Shown piece after piece: positions 45,150-56,280 of a DNA stretch of 64,000 bases (position 1 is the first letter of the stretch; each line of letters starts with the position of its first letter). The translations under genes were made by a program, and so were the position numbers. Under the pieces are notes generated by a model. That model searched no databases, was not told the DNA's origin, and worked only from the letters and a program-made list of their open reading frames with translations. Origin of the DNA: Escallonia rubra (taxonomy: Eukaryota > Streptophyta > Magnoliopsida > Escalloniales > Escalloniaceae); contig JAVXUO010002407.1 of assembly GCA_033065855.1 (NCBI GenBank), forward strand, positions 248,001 to 312,000, given 5' to 3'.

Positions 45150-46598
45150 TCCAAACTTAAACTCAAACTTAAGATGGTTGAGAGAACGAGCTTGAGTTTG
45201 GAGGTTAAGTCTAGAGCAGTATCTTATTCCTTGTTGCGAAAACAACGAGATCCAAGTTGACGTGGAGGATCGATGCATAAGATTCAAGATCCAATACTGA
45301 CCTAAGAGAATGGATGTCCGGGGCGTGGATGTAGTCCTAAAGGTCAAGCTCGGCGACACAAAGGAAAATAGTTTGGTGCGAGGTCTGACAACGATACAAG
45401 GAAAGGAGCCTCAGGGCAAGGTCTGATGAGCATGAAGGTCTCGGGTGGGGTTCGACGACTAAGAACAAGAGAGGAGTCCCGGGGCCAAGTTCGACGACCA
45501 TGAAGGTCTTAGGGTGAGGTCTGGCGACTAAAGATAGGAAATTCCAGGGCAAAGTTAGATTACCATGGTCTGGGGAGAGGTCCTACGACTGAGGACAGGT
45601 CTGGAGTACTTGGGCGAGTCCGACGACCATTAGTTCTAGAAGCAAGGTCTAGCGACTAAGAACAAGGTAGGTACCCAGGCAGAAGTCTGACGACCATAGG
45701 GGTCTTGGGGCGATCCATGGTAGCCACGAATCAAAAAAGCAAGAAATAATAAAGTAATGGAACAGAAAGCTGAATGCTGAAGATAGAAAGGGAATATAAG
45801 CAAACCAATAGCGCATCTAGTTCTGAGAGAGGAGAAAAACAAGTCATAGTCACGTGAACCGGTCCAAAGGAAAGACAATCACTCTGAATTAACGAGACAG
45901 AACAACACAACCTCAAATCCCGGGTTGGTTAAACCGGCCAAAAAGTTGGTTCGGCGAAATCCGGGGTGTAACCTAAGCATGTGGGGGGGGGGGGGGGGGG
46001 AGAGAGAGAGAGAGACTTGGGTGTGTGGCTTTGAATGCAGAATCTTACCGCAACACGTGGGGGCGCATCACGTGGCGCATAAAAGAAGTTTCTCGATGTG
46101 GTTTTTGGTGATTGGTGGGGAATATTGTAACAAAATTTCTTAACGTAGCAAAATGTCGTTACCATATATAGACGAAAAATTGAATCAAATAAAAAAATGG
46201 AAAGACAACAGATGACGGTCAAAAGGCACGTTGGGTGCCAAAAAATCACTATTGTTTTAATGAAAGCAAAGATCATAGGAAAAGAAGGCCAAGAAAGAAA
46301 GACCAAAATTTTGAACTCAAGACGAAAAGAAGAATGAAAAGAAACGAAAGCATACGAGTTGGGAAGGCTATCCACAAGAGTTTGCAAAAATGGTTAAGAG
46401 ACTCTCAAGACGGGGATCGAATGTCTCTGATACCACGAAAGAAAAGGTAAAGGAAAAGATAGTTATATTAGGGAAAAACTAAAACTTAGTAGAAATACTA
46501 TCATTAAAAAAACAGAAAAGGGACTCCTAAAAAACTAGGAGAAATATGGAATACTCTATACAGATGATAATTCAGAAAAGAGAGTTAACATATTAACA
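45150..46598 (-). mobile_element. non-autonomous LTR element, family B copy 1 (3' LTR lost)
   Basis: A 5' LTR lies at 46,436-46,598. The primer site TGGTATCAGAG (46,425-46,435) follows it, then about 1.3 kb of internal DNA running left on the minus strand. The interior holds repeats of the word GGTCTGACGACC(A) (45,360-45,720) instead of gag or pol. It ends near 45,190-45,150 with CCTCCAAACTCAAGC-type sequence that in copy 3 (59,000) directly precedes the polypurine tract. The 3' LTR is missing. Confidence 0.65.
45983..46015 (+). repeat. 18-G homopolymer followed by (AG)n
   Basis: An uninterrupted run of 18 G, then about seven AG units, inside the family B element. Run length may be affected by sequencing error. 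Confidence 0.9.
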
Positions 46599-46684
46599 TA
46601 CTATCTAGAACAACATACAAATCTATGCTAGTTATTTTTATTTATCGGAGTGTTCTAGGAAGCAGCTGTGTCGCCAAAGCCTTC

Positions 46685-46950
46685 TTTTTTTTTTTTGGTC
46701 GAACACACTAATAATAATATATACATAAGAGAGTTTAGGTTACAGGAATCCACCGGGGCAAAACTCCACCGTACATGTCAAAAAGCAAAAGGGGAGTAAG
46801 GCCATCCAGGGGGTGAACAAAAGTGGTAGATACAAGAGCGTCGAGGCTGGCGAATTTAGCTAACTAATCCGTTACAAGATTTGCCTCGGGGTAGCAAAAG
46901 GCGAGCTGGACAGTTGGGCTTTGGTGGAGCAGTATCAGGCAGTCGCGTAC
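46685..46950 (-). mobile_element. 5'-truncated LINE fragment with poly(A) tail
   Basis: On the minus strand it encodes the end of a LINE RNase H region (LAKFASLDALVS, then DMYGGVLPRWIP, with one stop before it). The stop is followed by a short 3' region and a 12-base A tail (T run 46,685-46,696). Confidence 0.7.
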
Positions 46951-47321
46951 ATAGTAACAAATTCGGTATTTGGAAATTATTCGGCATGGGCAATAATACG
47001 GAATTCGGGAATTATTCAGAGAATTTTACCAGTGGATCGGAAATAATTCGGTGGAATAACAAAGTTCGTATTATAAATCGGAAATAATTCGGTAACCAAT
47101 CATTCAGGTTATAATAGTTTTAAGCATATAAATTTATAAACTCTATAATTGAAATGAGAAAAATATAACAATTCTTCAACTCTTTTAAGTGATAGGTAAA
47201 AAATAGATGAATAGAATTTAGGGGTAGTGCTATATAACTACGTGTGACTGAATCATATGTAGTTACTTTTTTTCAAAATTGAACAAGAATCAAGTGGTGG
47301 TGTGTTGAGTGGAAAGACTAG
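46951..47321. other. AT-rich stretch with ATTATTCGG-type repeats
   Basis: Between about 46,955 and 47,105 the word AATTATTCGG and variants recur several times. The segment 47,226-47,300 resembles 48,566-48,640 on the other side of the TIR element. No gene is seen. Confidence 0.45.
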
Positions 47322-48546
47322 GGTTAATTACTCACGGTACCCCTGAGGTTTACCCTAAATTACACACGAACCCCACAATCTTTGAAAATTACACTCCGCT
47401 CCAAAAATCTAGATTTCTTTGACGGTATTAATGGCTGGTCATAAAAAGACGTTTTTGCCTCTCTTTTTTTGCTCATATTCTTGAGAATTTTCCCTATATT
47501 CTTCTATTTCCTTTTTTATATTCCAAGAAAACCACGGATGCCCAACCATCTCCAAGTTCAACCTCACTTCCGCCGGACCCGTCTACTCCGTCGAAGCGGG
47601 GCCATGGATGGTAGCCCAAGGCCAAGGATCTGTCGTCTCCTGAAGCGACTGCCCCCGCCGGGCCCACACGCCGTCACCGACAGCCAAATCCAGCTACACC
47701 TTCACCGAGCAGCATCGCGTCGCACATCCATGACCACCGTGCCGTGACCAAAGCATCGCCCATCACCACCTCCAAGCCGCATGCAATCGCTGCTGCCGGC
47801 ATTGTATCCGGTCTTCGATGGCCGATTTCAGCCGGTGCCACTAGCAAGCAAACAACAGGAAAAACCCTTGACAGCCCCGTCAGAAATTTCGGCTACTGAT
47901 GCCCAACCAATGAAATTCCGGCGATGTCGAGGCAGCCACCATCCACACTGTCAAGTTCTATCACCAACTGCCACACCTTATTCTCTGTAGCAGGGATGGA
48001 GCGAACGCCACAGACCATATTCGCCTTCACCCCTCCCTCTTCTCTACCGTCGAGAAGATCGTTTCCTTTTCCTTTACCGATCTCAATTCCCCCGATCGCA
48101 ACCGCAACCAACCCCACACGCCATCCAACAATACCAGCCGAAAAATAGCCACCCAAACGCCACAACTAACGCCGGCCGATCCTAATCTCATCCTTGTAAC
48201 CAACACCGCACAAACGCCGCAACCAACACCACACAAACGCCGCAACCAACACCGCACAAACGCAGACCCAAATGGGTCTGCAAAGGGGAAAGATAATGAA
48301 GAAGAAGAAGAAGAATCTTAAAGGGCAAGGGGGTATTTATTCAAGAAAGGGAGGGTAGTTTGGGGATGAAAAATTCAAAAAGTAAGGTGTCAGAGAATTT
48401 TTAGACGGAGTTAGGGTACCCATCAATTTTGTAGGGCTCCGCGAAATGCAGTTACAAACCTGGTGAAGCGAAGTGTAATTTTCAAAAGATAAGGGGGTCC
48501 GTGTATAATTTAGGGTAAACCTCAGGGATGCCGTGAGTAATTAACC
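47322..48546. mobile_element. TIR DNA element, ~80-bp inverted ends, GC-rich core
   Basis: The left end GGTTAATTACTCACGG, then CCTGAGGTTTACCC, is mirrored at the right end (complement of GGTAAACCTCAGGGATG then CCGTGAGTAATTAACC). Similarity extends about 80 bases, into GAAAATTACACTCCGC. The core (47,520-48,260) is GC-rich with low-complexity frames on both strands and no transposase. The design fits a non-autonomous Mutator-like element, but no 9-bp target duplication is evident. Confidence 0.7.
48196..48264. repeat. 23-bp tandem repeat, three copies
   Basis: The unit AACCAACACCGCACAAACGC plus CGC occurs three times with single-base differences, inside the TIR element core. Confidence 0.9.
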
Positions 48547-48624
48547 AAAAAAAATGAATGGAGAATGTAGTGTAGTGTTAAATAACTATATGTGGCTAAA
48601 TAATATCTACTACTTTTCATCAAA

Positions 48625-48746
48625 ATAAAACAACGGCCGTGTGGTTGTTTGATGGCACGAAGTTTAGTTATCAACCACCACGACCCGGGTTCGAATCCAT
48701 GCAGTTGACGAGTTCCTTGCTTTCCCCCATTTTTCAAAAAAAAAGT
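48625..48746 (+). mobile_element. SINE-like, tRNA-derived repeat
   Basis: GGTTCGAATCC at 48,688-48,698 is a perfect RNA polymerase III B box. A weak A-box-like TGGCACGAAGT lies about 35 bases upstream. The segment closes with a nine-base A run (48,737-48,745). It is not foldable into a convincing tRNA. Confidence 0.45.
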
Positions 48747-48759
48747 GGGGGAGTTTTCA

Positions 48760-48890
48760 CTCGCGATAAATTCGTGAATATTGCGATAAATTCGTAAAGA
48801 TCACGATATTTACAAGTTATTCGCGAAAAATTCAAATATTTGCAATAAAATCGCGTTTTAAACTTTCTGTTAATTTATCGCGAATATTGT
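48760..48890. repeat. degenerate tandem repeat of GCGATAAATTCGTGAATATT
   Basis: Variants of this 20-base word recur five or six times in about 130 bases, on both strands. No function is known to me. Confidence 0.55.
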
Positions 48891-48899
48891 TTCTATGGT

Positions 48900-51421
48900 C
48901 GCGGATGAGGGGGAGGTGTCATTGGTTGTGCGCTGTGGACCTGCAGAGACAATGTAAAGCAACAAGAGAGTCAGATTCTATAATGACATCAGTGCATTGA
49001 TGAGCACGTATCATGCGAAGTGCGTATCTTAAGGCTAAGAGCTCGGCTGTGATGTTACTGGTGGAGCCTATGTGAATAGAGAAACCGCCTAGGACATTGC
49101 CTGATTGGTTACGTAGAATGCCGCCGATGCCAGCAAAACCCTGGTTGCCAGACGCACCGTCGACATTAAATTTGGTGAACATAGGAGGAGAGGGAAGCTA
49201 GCCAATGTGGGTAAGGGAGCGGGATGGTTTAGGAGGGGGCCAGACAGCCAGCAAAAGAGTGAGGAAGTCATGGGCGTGACGGCGTGCAGTGTGAAGAATG
49301 GCATGACAATGAATCGGTTGATTACGGAAAAGAGCATTGTTACACGCAAGCCAAGCATGCCATAAAACATAGAGAGTAGTGTATAGAGGATGGCCAAAAA
49401 GGGAGAGTGATATGAGTTAAGAGGCGAAGCATGTTCACCGGGTTATGGGCTGATGGGTGTAGAACGGAGAGGGCTTGATGGAGTGGCTGGAAAGAGGGGA
49501 AAGTGGTAAAAAAAGTGGGCGGAATCGTCTATCGCAGCAAGGCAAAAGGAACATTGCGTAGTAGGTGCAATGTGCTAATAGAATAAGGTAGCACTGGTGG
49601 GCAACCAGTCGTGCAAGAAGAGCCAGAGGAATATCTGAAGTTTTGGGGGTAGGGGCAATTTCCAAAGCCCGTGCCAGGGTAAAGAAGGTCGTTGAGGCCT
49701 CTTTTGCTGAGAGCGTAAGAAGACATAGGCTGATTTTACAATGAATGCCCCGTGGTTGGTATATTTCCAGAGCAGGCCATCATGGAGTGTTGAAAAAGAG
49801 AGAGGCAAACCACGAATTGACGAGAGTATGTAAGAATGGAGGAAACTTTCAATCAGTTGCAGGTTTCATTCGCGATGGGGAGTATTTAATAAGAGAATTA
49901 ACGTGGATATCAGGGAGTACGACGTGTAGGTACGAGGGCACTAGGTAGTGAAGAGGGTAGTCAGTTACCCAGCTATCATTCCAAATGTGCACTGACTCGC
50001 CAGACCCAACTTGCTAGCGAAGTCCTTGTCGTAATTGCTGGACCCCTTCGAATAGACTTCGCCAAGCCCAAGAAGCCCCGGGACTGACATGCGCATTAAA
50101 AGGGGATAAGCGAGGGAAGTACTTAGCTTTAAAAACCCGGGCCCAAAGGGAATTTGGGACTTGTAAAAGGGACCAGGCTTATTCAGTGTGGGAAAGTCCT
50201 TGATACCAAGTCCGCCATTAGTTGGCGACTGGCAAATAGTATCCCATTTGAGTAGAGCGGGGCGTGGTTTGCCGTTTGATGTCCCCCAGAAGAAACAGCG
50301 AGTATTACGTTTGAAAATGTCTAAGGTGATCTGGGGAAGTTTGTATGTTTGCATGAGATAATTCGGTGCGAATGTGAGGACTGATTTAATTAAAATAGCA
50401 CGTACGGCGTATGATAAGAAACGTCCTTCCCAGGACTGAATACGCTGACTAAGTTTGTCAGCAGTAGCTTGGAACATGGCGTGAGTAATACGGCCGGTGA
50501 TAACATGCAAACCCAAATACTTGTCCTGGCGAGACTCAGGAGGGATTTGAAAAATGCGGGCGATGGCACGGTGGCAAGGACCAGGTAAATTGTCCGAAAA
50601 AAGAAGGGAAGATTTTTGGAAATTAACGGGGGGACCGGCAGCCGTACTAAATTCCGCTAATAATGACGAGGCACGATGTGCGGATGCACCGGCGGCGCGT
50701 AGGAAGAGGTAGCAATCGTCGGCAAAACAGAGCACATGGATGGCAAGACCGTTACGACTAGCTTTTAGTCCAGTAAGGTGCACTAAATGAACAGATCGAA
50801 TGAGCATATCCATATAGAGGATAAACAAATACGGGGAAGGGGGTCTCCCTGTCTGATGCCACGCTCAGGGGTGATCGGGGGACTAGGTCGACCATTAATA
50901 AGTAGTTGAAATGACGGGGTAGTCACGCACTCCATAATGAAGTTAATCCAAGTGGGTGGGAAACCAAACCTATCGAGGGTGTGTTGAATAAAAGGTCACT
51001 CCAGGTTGTCATAAGCCTTGGCAAGGTCGATTTTGACAGTCATGGAGCCAGAGCGGCCATGTTTCTTCCGTAACGACTGTATAAGCTCATGGGCGATCAA
51101 TGTGTCATGTGTGATACGTCTTGTGGGAACGAAGGCATTTTGGAAGGGAGAGATAAGTTGGTGAAGAAATGGTTGCATGCAGCGTACCATAATAGTTGTG
51201 ATGATTTTATAAATGACGTTGCAAAGGCTAATGGGGCGAAAGTGTTCTGGGGTGGTCGGATTTGCACGTTTCGGGATAAGTGTAATGAAGGTGTCATTGA
51301 GTTTACGTAAGAGACGGCCGGAATGGAAGAAAGCTTGAATTGTTGGAATAACCGACCATTTTATCGTTGGCCAATGCGTTTTATAAAAGTGCCCATTGAG
51401 ACCGTCAGGGCCTGGGCCTGT
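48900..51421 (-). mobile_element. 5'-truncated LINE 2
   Basis: Minus strand. It begins abruptly at 51,421 within the RT (GPGPDGLNGHF) and runs through the RT palm, zinc-binding domain and RNase H. No endonuclease is present. It ends 188 bp from the stop of dioxygenase gene 2. The 3' end lacks a clear A tail. Confidence 0.85.
48919..51421 (-). pseudogene. LINE 2 RT / zinc-binding / RNase H remnant
   Basis: The RT begins near 51,421. The frame at 51,190-50,996 has QNAFVPTRRITHDTLIAHE and KIDLAKAYD. The 50,828-49,965 frame has the catalytic FADD box (CFADDCYLF) and the later KYLGLHV motif. A zinc-binding RVT region lies at 49,808-49,575. An RNase H domain at 49,182-48,919 starts FNVDGASG with the catalytic Asp and later ESDS. 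The pieces are in different frames, so the gene is dead, though the RNase H and central RT frames are still open. Confidence 0.85.
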
Positions 51422-51608
51422 TTAGCTCTTACCAAAGCAGTACATGAGCCAAGCCGCACATCACATAGTACAGTTTTTCATCGTTATAGTTTGCTTTAAC
51501 AAAAGTTCAAAATTCTTTGACAACAGAGAACTATTTCCTTTTTGCAGTGCAGCATCCACGATAAAAGCTAATACAAGAACGATAAACTAACACGGTTTTC
51601 TTAGCTAG

Positions 51609-53569
51609 TTAAGTTGAGATTGCATAGTGGGTAATGTTGATGGCATCCTCAGGTTTGGATGGTGGGTGGGTCTTGTTTCTCAACCTTAACGCCTGGTAGT
51701 CCTTGTAATAGAACCCTCGGTACTTTGGTGGCTCGCCAATCTCCTTAGTGAACTGCGGTAATGGTTCAACCCACTTGTCTCCTTGTAGGTTATAGAAAAA
51801 GGCATAGGAGTTGCGGCATCTCGCCTTTGGTCTCACCACTCTGTGAGTCGCACTCTTGAACTTGTTGTTGCTAAGCACCTGCGACAACATTTGATGGTCC
51901 AAATTAGAAACAAGATGAGGACTAGAAGGTGAAGTTCAATTTACATGCAAAATACTCTCTATGTCCTAATAGAAGAGGCCATTTTTCATGGATGAGATTC
52001 AGTCTATGTGACCCTCGGTCTATGTAACCCCTCATCTTGTGCAAGTTTGACCACTCTGGGAGCTACAAAAGATTGCGACCAGTCAACGCAACATTGCTGG
52101 ACCGTTGATGGGCTATAGAACTAGGCCCTCACGGGCGACGTTTTGTTGATCTTGTGACAGGATATGTGAACGGGGACCTAAGGTACCTGAATAACGTCGC
52201 TTATGTTGACAACTAACGTGTCCTCGTTAGGTATCACCGGAATCCATTGTCCGTTCTTCTGAACTTCCAGGCCTCCAACTTCATCCTGAAGCACGAAGGT
52301 GATACAGTTTCCATCTTCGTGTTCAGATACTCCATTATTTTCACTCTCAGTTGCTGGAAAGTAGTTCATAGCCACCATGAAATCCCAACTTCTGTCACCA
52401 TTATATTCCTTGAGGAAGTTGGGAGGCAGACCTAAGCAATCAGTTATAATGCTCTCCACAAGCTGGCCAGTCTTACTGAAGTACGTGAATAACTCTTCCA
52501 GGACTTCCCTGACAAAATATAGCAATAGAGTATAGGTTAATTTTAGCTATTTTTGTGCTCTTTTTGTCGATAACATGCATTAGCAACGAAATTGGACTTC
52601 TTAGAAACAAGGTAGGTATATCAACGTGTATCAAGCAACAAACATACAATTCTCTACTATTATCGTGACTAGATTTCAACTAATTTATTTTCAGTCAGCT
52701 TTTTTTTATTTAATTTTTGGTGCACTCCAATAATGGTCTTATGTAATGTATTTATGTTGTTCTGCAAGAGGATAACGACGGCCGACAATATTATTTGGTT
52801 GCCTTGTCTATTATAATTGTACAATTAGTTATCCCACCAGTTCTGCCGCCACCAAGAGTGCAAGAGCACTAGCATGAGTTAAGGTGGTGGTGTTGCTCAA
52901 TTATGGAACATCAACCAAAGATCTTGTGACCTAAAATTGTCATCCTTTCTGCTTTATATCAGCTTTAAAAGTTGAAAGTTGGAGAATGAGCCCGATAATG
53001 TATATATGTGTTGACAGTGTTAGATATAAATCCTCTTACAATAATTTTTGTAAAATAAAACAGACGACAATCGGCTTAGCGTAGCTCTGAAATGACTAAT
53101 AATCAGCGTAGTTATCTTCTAAAAACTTTTAGTAATTGAACTTTCCTCAAGAGATCCCGGATCCAACATCTGAGTTACGAACAAAAACTGTTTTGCTGAG
53201 AATATGCACGTACCTGAATTCAGGTGGATTACTGGGGAAGACATTAAAGCTGGATCCAGGTGAAAACATCAGCAAATACTCATTCTTGTCAGCAGAATGG
53301 TCCGGCTGCTTGCTATAACCGGCCGGGAGCGGTGCACAAGAGTCAGGGCTAGACTTGATTTTCTCCTCCGCTGGGTTCTGGAAAAATGTCTTGGAGAGCT
53401 TCATGGCTCGGTTCATAAGATCAATTGGGACCCCATGGTTGACAATTTGGAAAAAACCATACTCAGAGCAAGCGTGGTTTATCAAGTCTCTGGCCTTTTG
53501 CTTGCCATCTTCATCACCGACTGTGAAAAAAGATGAGAGATCAACTGTAGGAATACTTGATGAAACCAT
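51609..53569 (-). CDS. 2-oxoglutarate/Fe(II)-dependent dioxygenase, gene 2 (three exons)
   Basis: Predicted 315-residue paralogue of gene 1, with exons 53,569-53,214, 52,508-52,187 and 51,878-51,609 of identical lengths (356, 322, 270 nt) and GT-AG introns of 705 and 308 bp. The N-terminal DIOX_N region has YGFFQIVNHGVP. Iron ligands are His182, Asp184 and His238, with the RNS motif at 248-250 for 2-oxoglutarate. The substrate-side segment around 75-105 (PLPAGYSKQPDHS) differs strongly from gene 1 (VPVGYHRKPKNMY), which hints at different substrates. The frame is intact and a good TATA box lies 56 bp upstream. Introns lack recognisable transposons. A soluble enzyme of specialised metabolism is likely; the reaction is unknown. 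Confidence 0.92.
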
Positions 53570-53624
53570 TTTCCTGTCAACTTGCCAAGTCCTTTTACCT
53601 TGGTTCTTTCATTATCTGTGTTGC

Positions 53625-53632
53625 TATTTATA
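53625..53632 (-). promoter_or_regulatory. TATA box of dioxygenase gene 2
   Basis: TATAAATA on the minus strand, 56 bases upstream of the ATG, in a GCTTATAAATAGC context typical of plant core promoters. Confidence 0.7.
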
Positions 53633-54639
53633 AGCATGACAACACCAGCCACCTAGCTAGATGCTTTTGCCATTGCATGCTCTTGGGAAGAACTCTTCAT
53701 GTTACCCAAATTACAATACATTATCACCGAGAATAAAAAAAAAACTGTGGGCTAACTACATCTCGTAGTCGATTTTGTCCGTACCGTTGGCACCAAAGAA
53801 AACCAGGAAGGAGGGATCCGGTTTGTCACTAAACACTAGCCAAAGCAATAAATTCTGATGCCAAAGAAAGTGGGTTTGCAGTCGACATGGAGATGCTAGA
53901 AAAAAAATACAGTTCGAGTCAGATGTCAAGTATGCTGACGTGGGACACAGCAAGAGTAGAGTACGGGCAGAGACCAAGGGCTTTCCAGATAGAACTTGAG
54001 GATGGCAGTGCTGCGATGGCGATGATGTAGAGTGAACACACGACGAAAGTCACAGTCCGATACTTAAGTTCAGAGTCAAGTTCCTACATGTTTCTCTCTC
54101 TAGAATTCTAAAGTGAGAAAGTGAATGTGAGAATGAGAATGAGTTCTGAAAATGTCTCCCTAAATGAATTCTCAAGACCCCTATTTATAGAAGTTGAGAT
54201 CATGATGTCATCAACCGACAAGTGGCGCTCCACGGGAGTGGCACGTCACCGAGGGGTCCACAGGTCCCGGTGCTCCATGGACTGTCGGATTGCATATTCA
54301 CCTGGCATGTCCCGCATAGCATCGTTCTGTCTGTCTGAAAAGTCTATCCCACACAGCGCCGCTGTGGTCAGAGAGCCCTCTTGATCTAGTCACTAGTCCA
54401 AAGCCCTTGTAGAGTCCTAATGGGCGTCGAGAGTCGCCGAGGACCTGGCAACGATGGGGAAGACTCGACGCCCAACTGCTAGGCGGAGTAGGTGCGATGC
54501 CCTCCGAAGACCTGCTCTCGTCTCGGTGTGACCCGTGGGTCATAGTCCCTCGGGGTGCCGATGAAAGCCCCCAATGTCATAACACGTAGGCTAGTCACGC
54601 AGACACCCTGACGAAGATAGTGTTCGGGAGGTGTCGCCG

Positions 54640-55060
54640 ATCCCGCGGGTGAGTCCTTGTGCTGGAGCACTAGGAGCGCCAAGGTAGTGTCTCGGAGGAG
54701 TTGTCTATCCCAACGGATGAGTCCTTGTGCCGGAGCACTAGGAGCGTGCCAATGTAGTGTCCTGGAGGAGTTGCCTACCCGATGAGCCAAGGTAGCATCC
54801 TGGAGAGACGTTTACCTGGTGAAAAAGAAGTCTTCATGCCGGAGCACTTGGAGCTCCCAGGCGGAGATAGTTTCTCGGAGGAGTTGCCTATTCCTGTGGG
54901 TGAGTCCTTGTGCCAGAGCACTCGGAGCATGCCAAGGTAGTGTCCTGGAGATGTCGCCTACCCGACAGGCCGAGGTAGCATCCTGAAGGAGTCGTCTACC
55001 TAGCGGAAGGGGAGTTTTATGTCGGAACACTTAGAGCTCTTTGGTGGAGATAGTGCCCCA
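54640..55060 (-). repeat. irregular minisatellite in the left family A LTR
   Basis: The word GAGTCCTTGTGCCGGAGCAC and variants recur at 54,651, 54,719, about 54,828, 54,902 and about 55,010. It corresponds, inverted, to the 88-bp array at 61,160-61,725. Confidence 0.75.
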
Positions 55061-55199
55061 GAGCAATTGCTTATCCCCATGGGATACCGCACACTTTGGG
55101 GAGTGGGTCGAAGCATGTTCATCGACCAAGGCTAGCTGCGCGTGGTGCGGTGAAAGAATGGACCAACGTGGGGGGCGTGGAAGCGCGACAGAGTGCTAA

Positions 55200-55550
55200 G
55201 GGGTGTGACTGTATAAGCGGCGCGGCGCATGGGCGCGGCGAAGTGTGTGCAGTGCCGGCAGTTTAGTAGTGTGACAGAGAGCCAGGAGGCGCGATTGTAT
55301 CAGCTGTGCAGCGCATTGGCACGGCGGATTGTGTGCGATGTTGGCAGCATGATAATGTGACAGAAAGTCGAGGGCCGTGCCTGTATAAGCAGTGCGGCGC
55401 ATTGGCACGATGCATTGTGTACGGTGCCGGCAGCATGATAATGTGACAGAGAGGCGGGGGCGCGATTGTATAAGCAGTGTGGCGTATGGGCACGGCGAAG
55501 TGTGTGCAGTGCAAGGCGAAGGCCAAAGCACGCCGACGTCGCTCATTTAG
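55200..55550 (-). repeat. 86-bp minisatellite, four copies
   Basis: GTATAAGC or GTATCAGC starts at 55,211, 55,297, 55,383 and 55,468, spacing 86, 86 and 85. Each unit contains GGCGCATTGGCACG-like and GTGTGACAGAGAG-like words. The inverted counterpart lies at 60,720-60,990. Frames here are products of the repeat. Confidence 0.85.
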
Positions 55551-55824
55551 AGATTTTAGGAAAAAGAGAGTGGCGTGCACGTGACTTGAGCGTGCGTCGC
55601 TTTGACCGTCTCGAGAGCATTGAAAATTGACCGTTGACAATATCGACGTGTCACGCAAACCGAGACCCACGGTGGGCCTAAAAGTGCGTAGCCAAGATGG
55701 GATAGCAACAAATTCCACCTCAGAGATTACCATTTTCCTCCTATTGATTGTATATAAAGCACTACGACAAGATAACACATCTAGGATCGTAGAGCAAATA
55801 CAAGTAGTAATAGTCACAGAAAGT

Positions 55825-56142
55825 GACCCCGTACGCTTACCATATTTGTTTTCTGTTTTCATTTTATGTTTTCATTTTCATTATTTTCATATTCAGTTTG
55901 AAAATTCGTTCATGTACTTTTATCATTTTCACAAAAAAAAAATTTAGCTATTTTTTCTTATATTGGGTTAAGTTTGAGTGAAAAAAGCTGAAAACACCTT
56001 TTAGGTATTTTCAGTTTTTTGTTACTATTTGAGTAATTTTATCCAAAACGAAAACAGAAAAATGGTAAAAGTACGCAAAAAAAGAATCTTTTTCATCATC
56101 ATTGCTAAAAATAGAAAACGAATATGGTAAACGTACGGGGCC
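55825..56142. mobile_element. ~318-bp MITE with CCCCGTACG termini
   Basis: Ends GACCCCGTACGCTTACCATA and the complement of GGCCCCGTACGTTTACCATA are inverted repeats continuing into TTGTTTTCT. The interior is AT-rich. No target duplication was confirmed. Confidence 0.65.
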
Positions 56143-56156
56143 TTAGTACAACACGT

Positions 56157-56280
56157 AAGGTGGTTCGGCTTAAATACTAACTCGTCGCGTTTCATCTTAG
56201 TTTGGTGATTTTAGGGTCAAGGTGGTTTGGCTTAAACCCTTACTATCGTGCTTCATCTTCGTGTGGTGATTTTAGGTTCT
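56157..56280 (+). repeat. 62-bp tandem duplication
   Basis: AAGGTGGTTCGGCTTAAA at 56,157 recurs as AAGGTGGTTTGGCTTAAA at 56,219, each followed by TTCATCTT and GGTGATTTTAGG. Confidence 0.85.

Larger units (their letters stand above)
53756..55710 (-). mobile_element. LTR of family A, left copy (minus), with a short internal remnant
   Basis: Inverted relative to 59,948-62,549 and similar to it in blocks throughout. The LTR would span 53,871-55,710. It has a TATAAATAGG box (complement of CTATTTATA near 54,182) and two minisatellite fields. Beyond its 3' end a degraded primer-site-like TGGCATCA (53,856-53,863) and about 100 bases of leader follow. No gag or pol frame survives. It is probably a gypsy-type LTR, but this rests on layout only. 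Confidence 0.5.

Noticed and set aside
45337..45916. Minus-strand frames with repeated VVxPHPxxxMVV-like phrases
   Set aside because: They are translations of the GGTCTGACGACC repeats of the family B element.
47469..48257. Overlapping frames of 69-92 codons in the TIR element core
   Set aside because: Low-complexity Pro/Arg/Ser text with no recognised domain and no splice structure.
48653..48698. Possible tRNA gene around the GGTTCGAATCC box
   Set aside because: There is no complete cloverleaf or acceptor stem around the B box; a SINE-like repeat explains it better.
55263..55862. 199-codon minus-strand frame
   Set aside because: It is the translation of the 86-bp minisatellite, with no independent evidence for a gene.
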